The position numbers were made by a program, and so were the translations under genes. The notes beneath the pieces were generated by a model. It saw only the letters and a program-made list of their open reading frames with translations, had not been told where the DNA came from and searched no databases. DNA of 64,000 nucleotides from Capitella teleta (taxonomy: Eukaryota > Annelida > Polychaeta > Capitellidae): positions 232,814-296,813 of the forward strand of contig KB311578.1 in the NCBI GenBank assembly GCA_000328365.1, written 5' to 3'. Shown one piece after another: positions 35,196 to 47,776 of the stretch. The first letter of the stretch is position 1; each line of letters begins with the position of its first letter.

Positions 35196-38100
35196 TCAGT
35201 GGTCCGACTTGGCGTTGCTGGGCTGTGTCATCATAACGGCCGCTTTCTCTGCAATCATAACGGTCGCCGCCATTGGAGACGCCGACACTGGCGTCGGCAT
35301 AATAGACGCATCTACCACACGAATGCCTTGTAAGCCCAGCAACCTGAAATCAAGAAAGCAATCCGTGAATCAATCGGGAGGATTCTGCCTGTTTTCAGAA
35401 CCTGAGGCTCGTATCCACCACGGTTGAGTTCGTAGATGGCGACCCCATGCGGCAGGTCCCACCGAAGTTGCTCGCCGGTCGGGCGTTATGCCGGATGTAG
35501 CACTCCCAGTACGCGTCCGAATTGAAGGGGAAGTCTGAGCACGAAGGGTGCTGGCGAATCACAGGCTTAGACCCGAAGCCGCGTAACGACGCCATGGCAC
35601 CGATACGCTGAGCTGCGCGGATTCCTAGGAATGACGTTAAGTTAAAGTCGTGTTGCCATGGTAACACCTTTACCTTTTAGAAGGCGTTTGATGTCCGCGG
35701 GATCTTCGAAATACTGTGGGTCAATCAGGGGCACATCGGTCGGGTCTCTGCTCTTTAGTCTCACGACTCCTCTGCTGTTGGGTAGAACATCCACGACGCC
35801 AATTGAGAAGCCATCTTGCCCAACAAGATCAGAGAACAACGCTTCGAATACCTGGGGAGAAATCCACTCATCTCTGACCGCTTTCAGTTCGTGTCGAACC
35901 CACCCCATCCTCCAGGTTGGTGATGTTCTTAATGAGGCCTAGGGAAGCCGCGAAATGCCCCAGAAGACTGGAGATGGCAAAGAGTTCAAGGTCCGCTGGT
36001 AATGCTCTTGATAGCACCCCAGGGCTCTTGTTCGATTTCACCAAAGCCAACGCTTCCAAGAAATTGTTACTTGCCAACGTTCCTGTCAATATAAGTAAAT
36101 ATCAGCAATCCAACATGAACGGAAAGCATCTAGCATTACAGGGTGATTCAAAAGTATATTTACAAGTAATGGGGAATTTCAACCTTGCGTAATGTGTTAC
36201 AAAAAGGATCTTTTCTCTAAAACTGCACTATGTACCCCAATATAATTATCATTTATGGTTGCAGTAGCGTCTTGTCTTGACAATCATGACTTTTATTTTG
36301 GTTGTTTTCTACATTTTCTTGAGTTGTTTTCACAATTTACGAAATTACGACACCGCGTCGTAAATCGCTTAATTTTCATTCGTGATCTTGGCAATCAGGT
36401 GCGTTCAACTCACACGATGAGCGTTGTTTATATTATTATCGCTTATTTTAATATCGCTTAAATAACTAATTAATTATGATCATTTTTGTAGTTAGATGTC
36501 ATAAGATATTCGGAATACTTTCAACGAATCAGCATTGACGAAATGTTGCACAAAACTTAGTTTACAATAACAATGCATCAACGCGGATGGGTTTTAGGGC
36601 GAGATGCAAGAGGACCTCAAATTGTTTTGAAATAGTAACGGGTGACAGAGGAGGCATCCCAAAAGACAACTACGCATATTTTGACTGACAAATTTTTAGG
36701 TAATACGCTTGCCGTGGGCTAATTCCAAGACGCATCGAATTTGAAAGGTTTTTTTATCTCGAGTTCGATTTCTGACTGTGGTGACGTGACAAAAGTAATT
36801 CTAACAAAGAGAGCCGTCGAGTGAGCAGATCTTTCAGTGGTTATCATACGAGTAATCTCGCACTCATCTCGTTTCAAGCTAATCTGTCTTAGCGGGAAAT
36901 TCGTATTTTAATTTGTCTTGAATGTCCTTCACATTTTGGCCTTTTTTTTTCCCTCAGAAATGGTCTCTGGTCACTCATAAAAGCCCATAAAATTGACCTA
37001 AAAAGGTTCCGAAATGAACTGAGGTCCTCCTTTAACATATTTTAGCAATGTTGAATGATGTTCAATTTGATTCAATTATCTGTATTCACTATTACTCTGA
37101 AGGAAAGATATGTGGATATGCTTGGTTTGTCCATGTATCATAAGTTAATAAAATACACATTTATTCTCTACATTTCCGTGTTAACACAAACAACTAGGAC
37201 TAGCGTTGCAGCAATTAATTATGGCACATGGATGCTAAATATTTTGTGTGAGAGTCCGGATCATTCCACAGTGAACAAAATACCACGGCAAAGCATTGTT
37301 TACATTATAGTAAATAATTACTACATGATACATGCATGTATTGCTCACATTAGCATGCAATGCAAGATTGCTCACATAAACAAATAATGTATTACACCAT
37401 AGGCTCCTATGAGCATGCAGAGGGGAGTTCATTCTCTTTTCGTGAAATGATTTGTGGATATTTACTAAACACTAATATAGAGTATCACAGAAAGGGTTTG
37501 ATTTGAAGTTGCAGATTTGGCGAAAGTGCCATTGTGCACGCCTGTCTGTTTGCAGCCTCTGCTTCTCTGAGCCGAAATAAAGGGAATGAATCCTCATCGT
37601 TATAAATGGTATAAAATATGACTGTATATCTTTTGTTTTCGCTATAGCGTTTGGTTATTATATGCAATCAATAGATACTTGTCTAGGTCACATTTGTTAA
37701 TTGTCGACTGATCACATAGAACAATATTCATCGAAATTTGTATCGAAGGCTCCCATGGTCATGCAGAGGAGATCATTTATCATTGCAATGATAATACCCT
37801 CTGTAGCAAATAACACTTTCACGTTAACTTGTTTTCATAATGTTCTAAACCTTTAGAATTTATATAATAATTATGCTAGTTAATTTTAAAGATTTGTTTT
37901 GATTTGAAGTGTCGGATCTGGGGATGGCGCCTTTGTGTACGCTTGTTTGTTCGTGGCCTCTGATGCCGGACGACGAATGCGCGCTTTGAGACGGCGTTTT
38001 TAATGCAGCATTTCTGGAATATTTGCCATATAATGACCCGGTAAAAGGCCTAGTTTACTTTATAAGAGGCAACTGCAACTATAAAAGATGATTATATTGG

Positions 38101-41100
38101 GGTTCATAGCACGATTTTAGAGCAAAGAGCATTTTTGTAACAATTTACGAAAGGCTGAAAAATCCCATTACTTGTAAATATACTTTTGAAGCACCCTGTA
38201 TAATTATATACACGCGAGCATAATACAATGTACTCGAATATCTGAATCGCGTTACTGAATGCAATATCTATATTTACCTGTACATAACTCGTAGCTCAGG
38301 TATCTGTTTAGATTCAATGGAATCTAAAGCGTTTGTATCAGGTATCAACCAACGTAAACATGTAATTTGGCACTCGATGAACACACTGTATTACATATGC
38401 ATCGATCACTATTCCTGGTGATAGCATAGCACATAAACACTGCGCATGCAGAGAGGGGTGGTGGGGCTCTAACGTACGTTACCTCTTCCGAATAAATTGT
38501 ATCTGATCCGATTTGATAGCTTGTTTGCCTGTTGGAATGTTATGCCCGCGCTTTGATTGGTGGTGAATCGAACAGCGTCGTTAAGGGTCATCTGGTCAAA
38601 TAGTCCCTCACCCACGGGAAGGTCAGCATGCACTTTGATCTGCAATTGGCCTCGGGTTAATTAGGTCACGGTGTCCGCAAGGTACGCATACTGACCCCCA
38701 TTTCTTCGAGGTGTTCTCGCGGACCAATTCCGGACATGAGCAGCACGTGGGGCGTGCCGATGGCCCCTGCACTCAGCACAATCTCCCTCTTCACGCCAAC
38801 CTGTTTACGCGTGCCGTTCCTCACAAACTCCACTCCAATGCCCTTCCCGTTGAACAACAAAATCTGCGGATCAAACTCATTCAAGGACGTCGCCATGCAG
38901 GATCAATGACCTCACCTTGTTGACATGTGATCCAGTGGCCACGTGCAAGTTATGTCGAGCAATCGCTGGCCTCAGGTACGCCTTCGCGGTTGACCAACGC
39001 ACACCATTGTTGACCGTGGCGTGCACCCTCGATGACCCTTCGTTGCTTCGACTGTCACTCAGATTCAACGCGGGAAGACCGGCCTGTTTGGCCGCTTTCA
39101 GGAATGTTTCTCCAATGTCCGAGTGCAAATGATCGGTGATGACCATCGGACCCAGACCTCCGAGTTCACCTGCATGAATGGACTTGATCATTAATTCATT
39201 ACCTTGATTGCACCTCTCACCTGCTTGCACTAGATCTTCATTCTGGTATGCCTCCGCCGCTTTGAAGTACTCTTTGATGTCTTCGTAGCCCCAGCCGTCA
39301 CAGTCCTCCTCTGTCTCCCACCGATCAAAGCAAACAGCCTGACCTCTTGCATACACCATGTCGTTAATGCTGCTGCTTCCTCCAAGCACCTTTCCTCTGG
39401 CCAGGAAGCACCTCTGCCAAGAGACACTCCGCCTATTATTGTTCGGTGACCAAAATGATCTTACTCACGTTGTGTTTCATACCCTGGCATGCTGCGTTTT
39501 GGGAGGTCGTGTAGTCGCCCCAGTTCGTCTCGGGGCTGTATGTCTCCATTGCTTTCAGAGGAACATCCACGGATGGGAATTTCGTCTCGACATCACCAGC
39601 TTCGAGCAGAAGAACGGTGGTCGAAGGGTCTTCCGAGAGTCGGTTGGCCAGGACGCATCCTGCTGTGCCGCCTCCAACTGTAGAAGCCATATGTGATTAG
39701 GCAGGACATCAGAAGGTGAGTGAGCACCCTGTAGGGCATTACAGGTGTACGTGTAATTACAGGTGCAATCACCTTTGACCCTGCACAATTTCGGGTCACG
39801 TTTATATATACATATATATATTTTTTTTCTACTTTTTGGGGTCCTATTCAGAATAATTGCCGATGAAGCACTATCTGCATGTTGTCGTACTCTTCCAAGC
39901 GATCGTGTTGAAATCCGTTATCTCTTCTCTTGATGATGAAACATGATGAAAAAGAGATGTGCTGTGAACTATATCCATACATTTCAGGGTTTTTTTTGGG
40001 TTTTTTGGGTTTTTTTTTTTTTTTTTCTCCTTCAAAGCCGCCAAAAATAATGACTTTGAAAGATGTTGGATACAACCACAATCAAGCGCCGTTTAAAAAA
40101 AAAGCCAAAACAAAACAAAACAAAACTAAACAAAACAAAACAAAACAAAGCAAATAAAAAACAAATAAAAAACCAATAAAAAACAAAACAAATAAAAAAC
40201 AAACAAAAAACATTAAAAGAGCACATAAGAATACCGAAAACAAATCGGTTCGTTTGGACACACAAGTGATGCCATGTGGGGCAATATGTATTCAGTGCTG
40301 TTGATAAATTAATCTGACGCTTTAAATTATTATGAGAAAAGTGAGGCTCAAAATTCGAAACTGATTTGAGTCTTGACAAAGCACCGATAATGCACGTATG
40401 TTCACGTGAGTTGATGTAGCTGTAGTTAATTGTTTACTTCATAAAACATTCGTGCACTTTTTGCCGACCTCAGCTTTCAACAAGTTAACAATAAAACGCA
40501 AAGTCAGTATAGATCTTGGCAATGTATGATAAAATACAAAGCCAGTTGATCTTAGCAATTTATGATGCGTTTTAAAGCACATGGGTGTATATACGATCAA
40601 AAGCTTGGATGGAGCTCTTTCGCGTGGCGTTGTATCTCATTGATAGTGTTTCCGCTGACAGCTGAATTCTTCCACCAAACAGTAAACCTGTCCGCACAGG
40701 AAGCCTCCCGTCTTTAATCTCCTGCCAATGATCACTGCTTATAAAATCCGGATTTATGATTTATCCTGGGCTCCAGGTGAGAAGTGATTTGCAGTTTGAT
40801 CTGCCTTCGAAGTTTTAACAGTCAGGTACATATATATATACACGTATGCAGTAATGATAAAAACCAGCAAGTAATTAAAATGTGTTCATTAGGTATACTG
40901 GTCATCTGATACAATCCACAATCCCATGGTTACCTTGAGTTCAGATGTCGAAACTACCGATGATAATTTCCCATACATTTGGCTCATGCGTGTTGCAACC
41001 ATGCAAACCATGCATGCACGCAGGTAACTACTGAACAATATACTAGTAATCGCATAACTTTACACTGGCCGAATCAGACCGAACTAAACCCACACATAAC

Positions 41101-42616
41101 TCCTGTTCTCTGTTATCTTGGAAGAGAGTAGATAAAGACGGCGTCAGTGCGATTGCTTTCTCGGGCCCTTCGCTGTTCATCATTACAATTTTGCGCACTC
41201 GGATCCATGCAGCTGAATGACTCTGCTGCCTTCTTATGTTTTCCTGAGTGATGTTGCAATTGCTGCAGCAATTTGCTATGATATTATGTACTAATAATTT
41301 CTGCGTTACACTGGACAGTTGCGCACAGTCCATGTCATGCTCGCCACAAGCTAGCACTCCATATATACCAGAACACTGGGAGCAACACAGAAAGCACTGG
41401 TAATCAACACTTTGACATTATCATATTCTACCTTATTCACTTTCCAACAACATTCAACGCAGGTGCACCAAAAAACTCCACGTAAATAATTATCTGCAGG
41501 TTTTTATTTGAGCAATGCTTAGACTAATGTCAGCACCATGTTTGCTTTAATTTTAGTGTACAGCGATCGAGCATTGTATGACTGCTTGTATGCAGAGGTG
41601 AAGACAACAATGGCAAAGAAACCGGTGAGTTGCCCTGTGTGGTCCGTTGATTGTTGCGTAAATACGCGTTTTTGGGAGCACTTGAGGTGATCAAACACAC
41701 GTGGCCTTTCACCCTGGGTACAATCAACTCCCGCGTACAACAATCGAAGGTGAAACGCCCATGGAACCCCGCAGAATCGCTCGCAATAAAACACAAATAG
41801 GTATTGGAAGGAAGAAAAAAAATACGAGAGAGAATTTTGCGCTAGATGTTGGAGTGGAAGGCTACGGCATAAATCTCACAAGTTCTGACAGCGGTAAAGG
41901 TCGAATGTAGTCCTATGTTCAAGATAGAAGAATGCTCTTCACCTAGAAAACACGCGCCTCTTGTTTATACTGCTATTATCTCAACACTCGCATTGTATCC
42001 TTGCTGGGTCGCGATGGATTGGCTACCCTCACTGGACGCTCAATCCGCTATAGGGAGGTCATTCACCTCGTTTCGCACCTCATTCATTGGTTGCCTTATC
42101 TTCAATGTAACACCTTGGGGCTGCTCCCTATTATATGCTCTGCAATGGTGGACACTATGACCACAGGGCCAATTTTAGCCATGACTTCTAATACTCCCGA
42201 GTATACAAGCAATAACAATGATGAATAAGAACAATTTCTAAGACGATTCGTCTCATGTTTGCCTTCTGTCAGTCGATATGCTATGCATTCTCTCTCGGAA
42301 CTTTTTCGGTTTCTCTTCGATGCAAATACTTGAGTGGCCCGGGGTTGAGTCATATCCTACTCATTAAACAGACAACCGTTCCGCGTGAGACAACACAAAC
42401 AACACATTGCATTCCAATACCCTCGAAGTTCCCCCCCCCCCCCCCCCAATGCTTAAATTGACCTCTGACCCCGAGGCTGTACTGGATCCACCTACCTATA
42501 ACGTAGTCATATCGCAGGTGCAGGTTGGTGGCAATCAGGGATTCTTTGGTCAGGTAATAGTAGCCAGCGGCGGCCAGAAAGAAGACCGCGATGCTTGCGT
42601 ACTTCGAATCGAGCAT
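35196..42616 (-). CDS. Membrane-anchored GMC oxidoreductase, 8 exons, about 643 aa, catalytic pair replaced
   Basis: Exons: 42616-42496, 39677-39469, 39413-38916, 38863-38696, 38639-38483, 36082-35674, 35624-35402, 35343-35196. The N-terminus is a signal-anchor-like hydrophobic stretch ([15 protein letters not shown]). Then come the FAD-binding GxGxxG (YDYVIVGGGTAG, about 37-47), the first GMC signature ([12 protein letters not shown]) and the second ([15 protein letters not shown], 309-323). The family oxidises alcohols, sugars or sterols with FAD. Here the catalytic His of YHPVGT is Asn (SNFGGT, about 573), and the Asn/His in the SGNxN segment is Met (SASPM, about 619). One extra base at the G run 35903-35906 puts the first half of exon 6 out of frame with the second half. 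Intron 3 is only 52 nt. Intron 5 is mostly transposon. The last donor (GTTCTG) is weak. AATAAA on minus at 35133-35138. Confidence 0.9.
36083..38482 (-). other. Intron 5 of the GMC gene
   Basis: A 2.4-kb intron of which about 86 percent is the element at 36139-38198. The remainder is unremarkable sequence next to the two splice sites, some of it (38201-38480) with no identifiable feature. Confidence 0.85.
36139..38198. mobile_element. DNA transposon with about 130-bp terminal inverted repeats, copy 1
   Basis: Flanked by TA. The left end is CAGGGTGATTCAAAAGTATA and the right end, reverse-complemented, is CAGGGTGCTTCAAAAGTATA. Similarity between the ends continues for about 130 bp. Inside, a block of about 350 bp is directly repeated (starts near 37398 and 37746; shared words CATGCAGAGG and TTTGATTTGAAGT). 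There is no transposase frame. TA target and CAGGGTG ends fit Tc1/mariner-type elements with long inverted repeats. The same element lies at 43594-45010. Confidence 0.85.
39678..42495 (-). other. Intron 1 of the GMC gene
   Basis: No exon or recognised element, apart from low-complexity tracts: T runs near 39988-40026, the AAAAC-type repeat near 40095-40215 and a C run at 42430-42447. A weak LINE-like reading at about 42040-42130 is listed under rejected items. Confidence 0.6.
40095..40215. repeat. AAAAC / AAATAAAAAC simple repeat
   Basis: About 120 bp of AAAAC pentamers grading into AAATAAAAAC units. Preceded by T- and G-rich runs at 39988-40026. It appears to be a simple-sequence expansion. 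Confidence 0.9.
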
Positions 42617-42780
42617 GTTTGTTGAGGGTTATCCGAAAGTGCACCTCCCGACTCTCTCCTCTCTCCGTCCTCTTCGCTCTTGTTCACCTCCACAGAAATG
42701 AGCGAGGCACGTGAGAATTGAGGAAGGCGGGTGGCTGCCCTTCCTGTTGCCATGGCAACGAGTCCGACGCACGTTTCTTT
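42617..42780 (-). promoter_or_regulatory. Upstream region of the GMC gene with a perfect RFX X-box
   Basis: GTTGCCATGGCAAC at 42746-42759 is a perfect palindromic X-box, the binding site of RFX factors, 130 bp upstream of the GMC start codon. CT-rich sequence lies between. No TATA box is clear. The site is seen; regulation by RFX is inferred. Confidence 0.5.
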
Positions 42781-43593
42781 TGGAACATGTGGAACAAGTA
42801 ACAGTGGGTCATTGGCTGAAAGATGGGGTTTGGGTCTTTATTACTTCATATTATCACTTTATTTATTATTGCATGTTTGTTGTGCGTGTTATGAAATCCT
42901 CCCCGCGGGCTCATTGATGCAGCCGGTGTGCATCTTGCCCATAATTTGTATGTCCTTTTGTTTGTGTGTGCCGATGCAACGTGTGAATAAGTGGAATATA
43001 ATCGAATACGTGACTTGACTTGGGGATATACCTGCATGAAAATACGTGATCACCACGTATGGGAGTTTGCCTCAGGAGATTGCATCGACTGTGGCCTTGG
43101 AGCAGCCGCGCCATTCGCCAGCGACCCATCATCACAACATGCGAGCAAATTGCATTGTGCATTTTATGATCTTCGCCACCGAACTCCTTGGGAGGGTGAG
43201 CGACCTGTGCTCATAAGTCTCACAACGCATTGACGTTATGGCTCAGCTACGGTTGTTGTACCCGGCAAAAACATTCAACGTAATTAATACAAGAGCTTTG
43301 GGGAATCTGAGAGCGTCTGGTGGCATTTGCAAATGTCCAGGATTTACTCATGCCTTAATTAAGATAAGTTATACTGGCTGCACAAGATGTAATCTAGAAT
43401 CATATACTGAATGTGGTTATATAACAGATTATTGACTTCGATGACGAAAACATTAAGTGGCAAATACTCGGACTCCAGAAGACGCGATCGGATGTGGGTG
43501 TTACGAATTTAGTTCCGATATATTCGTAAGCGATAGCAAGGATGAATTTTGCAGTAAAACAAGATAAACTACTAGTTGATACAACAATTTAAA

Positions 43594-44677
43594 TACCCGG
43601 AGATTCCAAAGTATATTTACAAGTCATGTTTAGTTTTGTTTGTTTGATTTTTATTTATTATTATTTTTTTTTTTTCCATTTTATACCACTTGTGTGTATG
43701 AATAAAGATATGTATTATTAATGAGAATTTTTCCACTTGCGTAATGTGTTACAAAAAGGCATCTTTCTCTAAAATCGGGCTATATACCCAAATATAATGA
43801 TCATTTGTGGTTACAGTAGCGTCTTATCTTGACAATGATGTCTTTTATTTTAGTTGTTTTTTTTTTGTTTTTTTTTGTTTTTTTTTTTTTTTTTTTATAA
43901 ATAATTTGATTAATACGAAATTACGACATCGCGTCGAAAATTGTTCTAATAATTTTTAATTCATGATCTTCACAATCAGGAGCCTTCGACTCAATCGATG
44001 AGCGTTGTTTATCTTACTTTATATCGCTTAAATAACCAATTAATTATGATCGTTGTTGTAGTTAGATGTCATAAGATAATCTAAATAATTTAAAGAAATA
44101 AGCATTCGCGAAATGTTGAGCAAAACTTTGTTTACAATAACAATTAAAGCATCATCGCGGAAGGATCTCTTGTGGCCCACCAGATGCCCCTTATTCTATT
44201 TTAGCATTATTTAATAAGGTTCTATTTGATTCAATTATCTGCATCCACTATTACCCTAAAGGAAAGATGTGTGGATGTTTTATCAGCATCATAAATTAAG
44301 AAATTAGCCATTTATTATTTGCATTTTCATCATAACACTAGGACTATCTAGGACTCGGTTGTTTGCAGCCTCTACTTCTCTGGACGGGATGAGTTCTCAT
44401 CGTTTTACACGGTATAAAATTTAATTGTACAGCAATGTTTTTAATAAAACGTTTATCTATATATGCAATCAATAGATACTTGTATGGGCCACATTTGTTA
44501 AATAACGACTGGTCACATAAAACAATATTCATCGAAATTTGCATTGGAGACTCCCAAGGACATGCAGAGGAGAAAATTTATCATTGAAACGAGAAGACCC
44601 TCTGTAGTAAATAACACGTTCATGTTAATTTCTATATCGTGTTCTAAACTTTAGATAATGTATGCTAGTTAATTTTA

Positions 44678-44728
<51 letters not shown>

Positions 44729-45010
44729 GAAGTGGCGGATCCGGGCGCCTTTTTGTACGCATGTTTGCTCCGAGCCGAACTACAAATGCGCGCTTTGTGG
44801 CGGCGTCGTTAATGTAACATTTCTGGAATATTTGCTGTAAAATAACCCGATAAAAGGCATAATTTATTTGATAGGCGGCTACTGCCATCATAAATGATCG
44901 TTACATTGGGGTACATAGCGCGGTTTCAGAGAAAAGAACATTTTCGTAACAATTTACGCAAGGTTGAAAAATCCCCATTACTTGTAAATATACCTTTGAA
45001 TCACCCTGTA
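43594..45010. mobile_element. DNA transposon with long terminal inverted repeats, copy 2
   Basis: A shorter and more diverged copy of the element at 36139-38198. The right end (reverse-complement CAGGGTGATTCAAAGGTATA) is well kept; the left end is decayed (TACCCGGAGATTCCAAAGTA) and carries a T-rich insertion with about 60 bp of unrelated sequence near 43630-43725. It lacks one of the two internal repeats. Same orientation as copy 1. No coding capacity. Confidence 0.8.
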
Positions 45011-47167
45011 TATTATTGTAATGACGTAATTAATCCTCCACCCAAATCTCTACTTTTTATAAAGAAGCTGAATATGAATGATTCTACATGAATTTATGAT
45101 TATAAATATAATTGCTTTTTGAATGATTGATTTGAGAAATTGTTGCGAATTGAAAAAAAAGCACCATTCTTCAATATATACACACGGTATTTACTATATA
45201 GCCGTCTGCAGTCACCTAATCTTGTTGTGAGACCAAATCTGAGAGAACGGTGCCTTGTTTTCACAAATTGGTTCGCAAAATTTTCGGTTCTGGTTTGGAA
45301 TTGTGGAATTATTTTATGAACAAGAGCAAATAAAGTGTGCGACGGCCAACAAAATGAAGCGATCCACGATGCAAGAAATGCTGATTCACAAGCTGTACAG
45401 TATTGTTACAACCATTAACTGAGTGTCGTAACAAAAACCGTATACATCCTACAGCAATACAAAATTCAGCTCATGCAGATTAATCGACAAAATGTTGAAG
45501 GATATTTTACGTAAAGAAGTGACACTTCGTTAGAAGGTGGTTGAAGCATGAATCGTACTCTTCTTTCTCTAGTTAAAGCAGAAAAATTTCAGCGTTCGTT
45601 CTTCGGCGCTTTCGTTTTAACCTCTCCAATAATAGACCTTGAGAATACCGTAAAAGAAAAAAGAAAAAATCACAAGGAAGTGCGAGAAATAAAATTTTTA
45701 TACGTGTTATTATTTAAAATCCACGACCTCAATCGGTGGAATGCCTTCTGTAAAGCAGAATACGGCATTTGCCAAAACAAATCGTGATTGTGAAACCTCT
45801 CTCTCTACTTGAAAGAGTGAATCTAGTCTTCGAAGGAGCTTTGACTGTCGGAATAATGGTAGTCGTGGGTAAGTGAATTTAGTCACCTAATTCAACGATA
45901 TATAGGTCACCCAGCCTATATGACCATTTTCATAAGAGCACCATTCGGAATAAAGTTTTAATTGTCAACCAAGCTGTTACTTGACCTAAATTATGCCGAG
46001 CGGCTAAATTAAGCCGAGCGGCTAAATTAAGCCGAGCGGATGCGGAATTTCCTCGGTTTATCAGCCATATTACATGTATTTCAGTTCATCACGGCGCGAC
46101 TAACGTCCACTTAATTGTCCTTTTCATCTGTTGTGGCTTCAGTCAGCAAGTACAATAACCTAGTCCATCGACGAAGTCAAGGGTCAGGTCAGGTCAGGTC
46201 AAAAGATTTCAGTCCTTTTATATCAGGACTCTGGGGAATGGTCTGTGGATCCGTTATGATCGCTGACCTGTACAATCTTAGCCGAGTCGATATTTGTACA
46301 TTATGATGCTGTTTAAGATTTAGCCCCCAATTTAAGGTTATTGCACAATCAACTCCCAAGTACAAGTAACATCTGCCTATTAAGATTTCATAACGTTCAC
46401 TAAAGTTCACACGATTACTTCGGACGTCAAACCATTAATTTCAGATCAATTTAATTTAAATAATTTATAATCACGGCGAAAGTGATAATTCAAGAACAAA
46501 TTGAAACTCAGACATATAATTCAAAACATAGATTCTATAGGTATGCATACCTTTGGTAGTATTAATAACATTCAGGTGTTGATTGCGGCCATTTCATGAA
46601 AAAACACTGAGGAGCAAACCGAGGCAATTCTTCAGACGACATCGCCTCAGATACGCGACTCGCTCCAAGAATCCCAGTTTTATTAATTAATAGCACTCGG
46701 GGACAATATAGTATGTCTGTATAGCGGTGTATATAAGTAATTACAACTGACGTCTTCCGCTCAGGTGCCGAGTGCTTTGCCTCTCTGCAATTAGTCTGGC
46801 TTTTACTTACCATAATTACATTTTTATTTATTTTATTTTTATTTTTATTTTTATTTTTTAATTGGCGATCGTTATATCAGATTGCAAAAGTTACAAATGA
46901 CCTGATGGAGTGAATCCATATTGCACCATTAATTGTTTCCTTTATTTATTCATTCTGTATTCATCTCGTCAGTTCAATTTACTCCAGGGGCCATTAATTT
47001 CTCGGTCAATCGGGCTTATATCGATTTCAATCAAATTTGAGAATCCTCTCTACTGTTTGTAAAGCAAGAAGATGAAAAAACATTGCTTAACTACCTGCAT
47101 GTTATCAATTGTACAACAAAATTCCATAGTTCAGTTACAACATTATTTGGTGACTATTTAAAATATA

Positions 47168-47304
47168 CAGAGTGGGCCAAAAGTAGTCTATGTGCTCCAT
47201 ATTAAAGATCTGGGGCTTATCTGAGGTTGTTCTCTTCGCGATCGCACACCATTCAAAATAGACTTAATATTCATTTTTATTTTATTTTTATTTATTTATT
47301 TATT

Positions 47305-47339
<35 letters not shown>

Positions 47340-47467
47340 ATGAATGGACACAGAATGACCCAGTCAATCCCTATCAGGTAGTTAGTTTTTGGAATAATTG
47401 ATACATTTTAGCCAATTTTAAAGTTTTGTTTTTAACATAGAGTAGATACTACTTTTGGCGCACCCTG
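47168..47467. mobile_element. 300-bp Tc1/mariner-type MITE
   Basis: TA-flanked. The left end is CAGAGTGGGCCAAAAGTAGT and the right end, reverse-complemented, is CAGGGTGCGCCAAAAGTAGT. The centre is a TTTA/T tract. A related left half lies at 5542 in the EF-hand gene intron. No coding capacity. Confidence 0.75.
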
Positions 47468-47607
47468 TAAATAATTTAGTCTAAAATCTAGTATAGAGTG
47501 TTTTCGCTATCCCGTACAATTACTTATCCCATTGTTGTACCATATATCAGTCGCTTAATTGAATGTATACACCATGATTAGGCCTTGCTCTATGCCCGTG
47601 TGAATGC

Positions 47608-47753
47608 AATGTGATTGATTATCTATGTGATAGGCAATGCGATTATCTATGTGATATGCGATGTGATTATCTATGGGACATGCAATGTGATTATCTATGT
47701 GATATGCAATGTGATTATCTATGTGATATGCAATGTGATTATCTGTGACATGC
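47608..47753. repeat. 24-bp minisatellite, about six units
   Basis: The unit is close to GATTATCTATGTGATATGCA plus ATGT, with small variations between copies. It ends about 24 bp before the first receptor exon. Units abut without spacers, so it is not a CRISPR array. Confidence 0.9.
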
Positions 47754-47776
47754 ACTTATATGTGTTAAACGTTTAG

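Larger units (their letters stand above)
42781..47776. other. Intergenic, transposon-rich region
   Basis: Between the GMC gene and the first receptor exon I find. It contains copy 2 of the long-inverted-repeat element (43594-45010), a MITE (47168-47467), a 24-bp minisatellite (47608-47753) and T-rich tracts (44683-44729, 47311-47338). A small open frame at 43238-43435 is Cys-rich but has no splice support. Missing 5' exons of the receptor may be here, but I could not find a convincing one. Confidence 0.5.

Noticed and set aside
41990-42150. LINE-like reading ([16 protein letters not shown]) on plus
   Set aside because: It resembles the LHWLPV block of non-LTR reverse transcriptases, but neighbouring blocks are missing and the match is too short.
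43238-43435. Small Cys-rich open frame as a missing receptor exon
   Set aside because: No acceptor or donor fits, and the cysteine spacing is not that of a PSI or IPT domain.
47608-47753. Repeat array resembling a CRISPR
   Set aside because: Units are contiguous without unique spacers, in an animal genome; it is a minisatellite.
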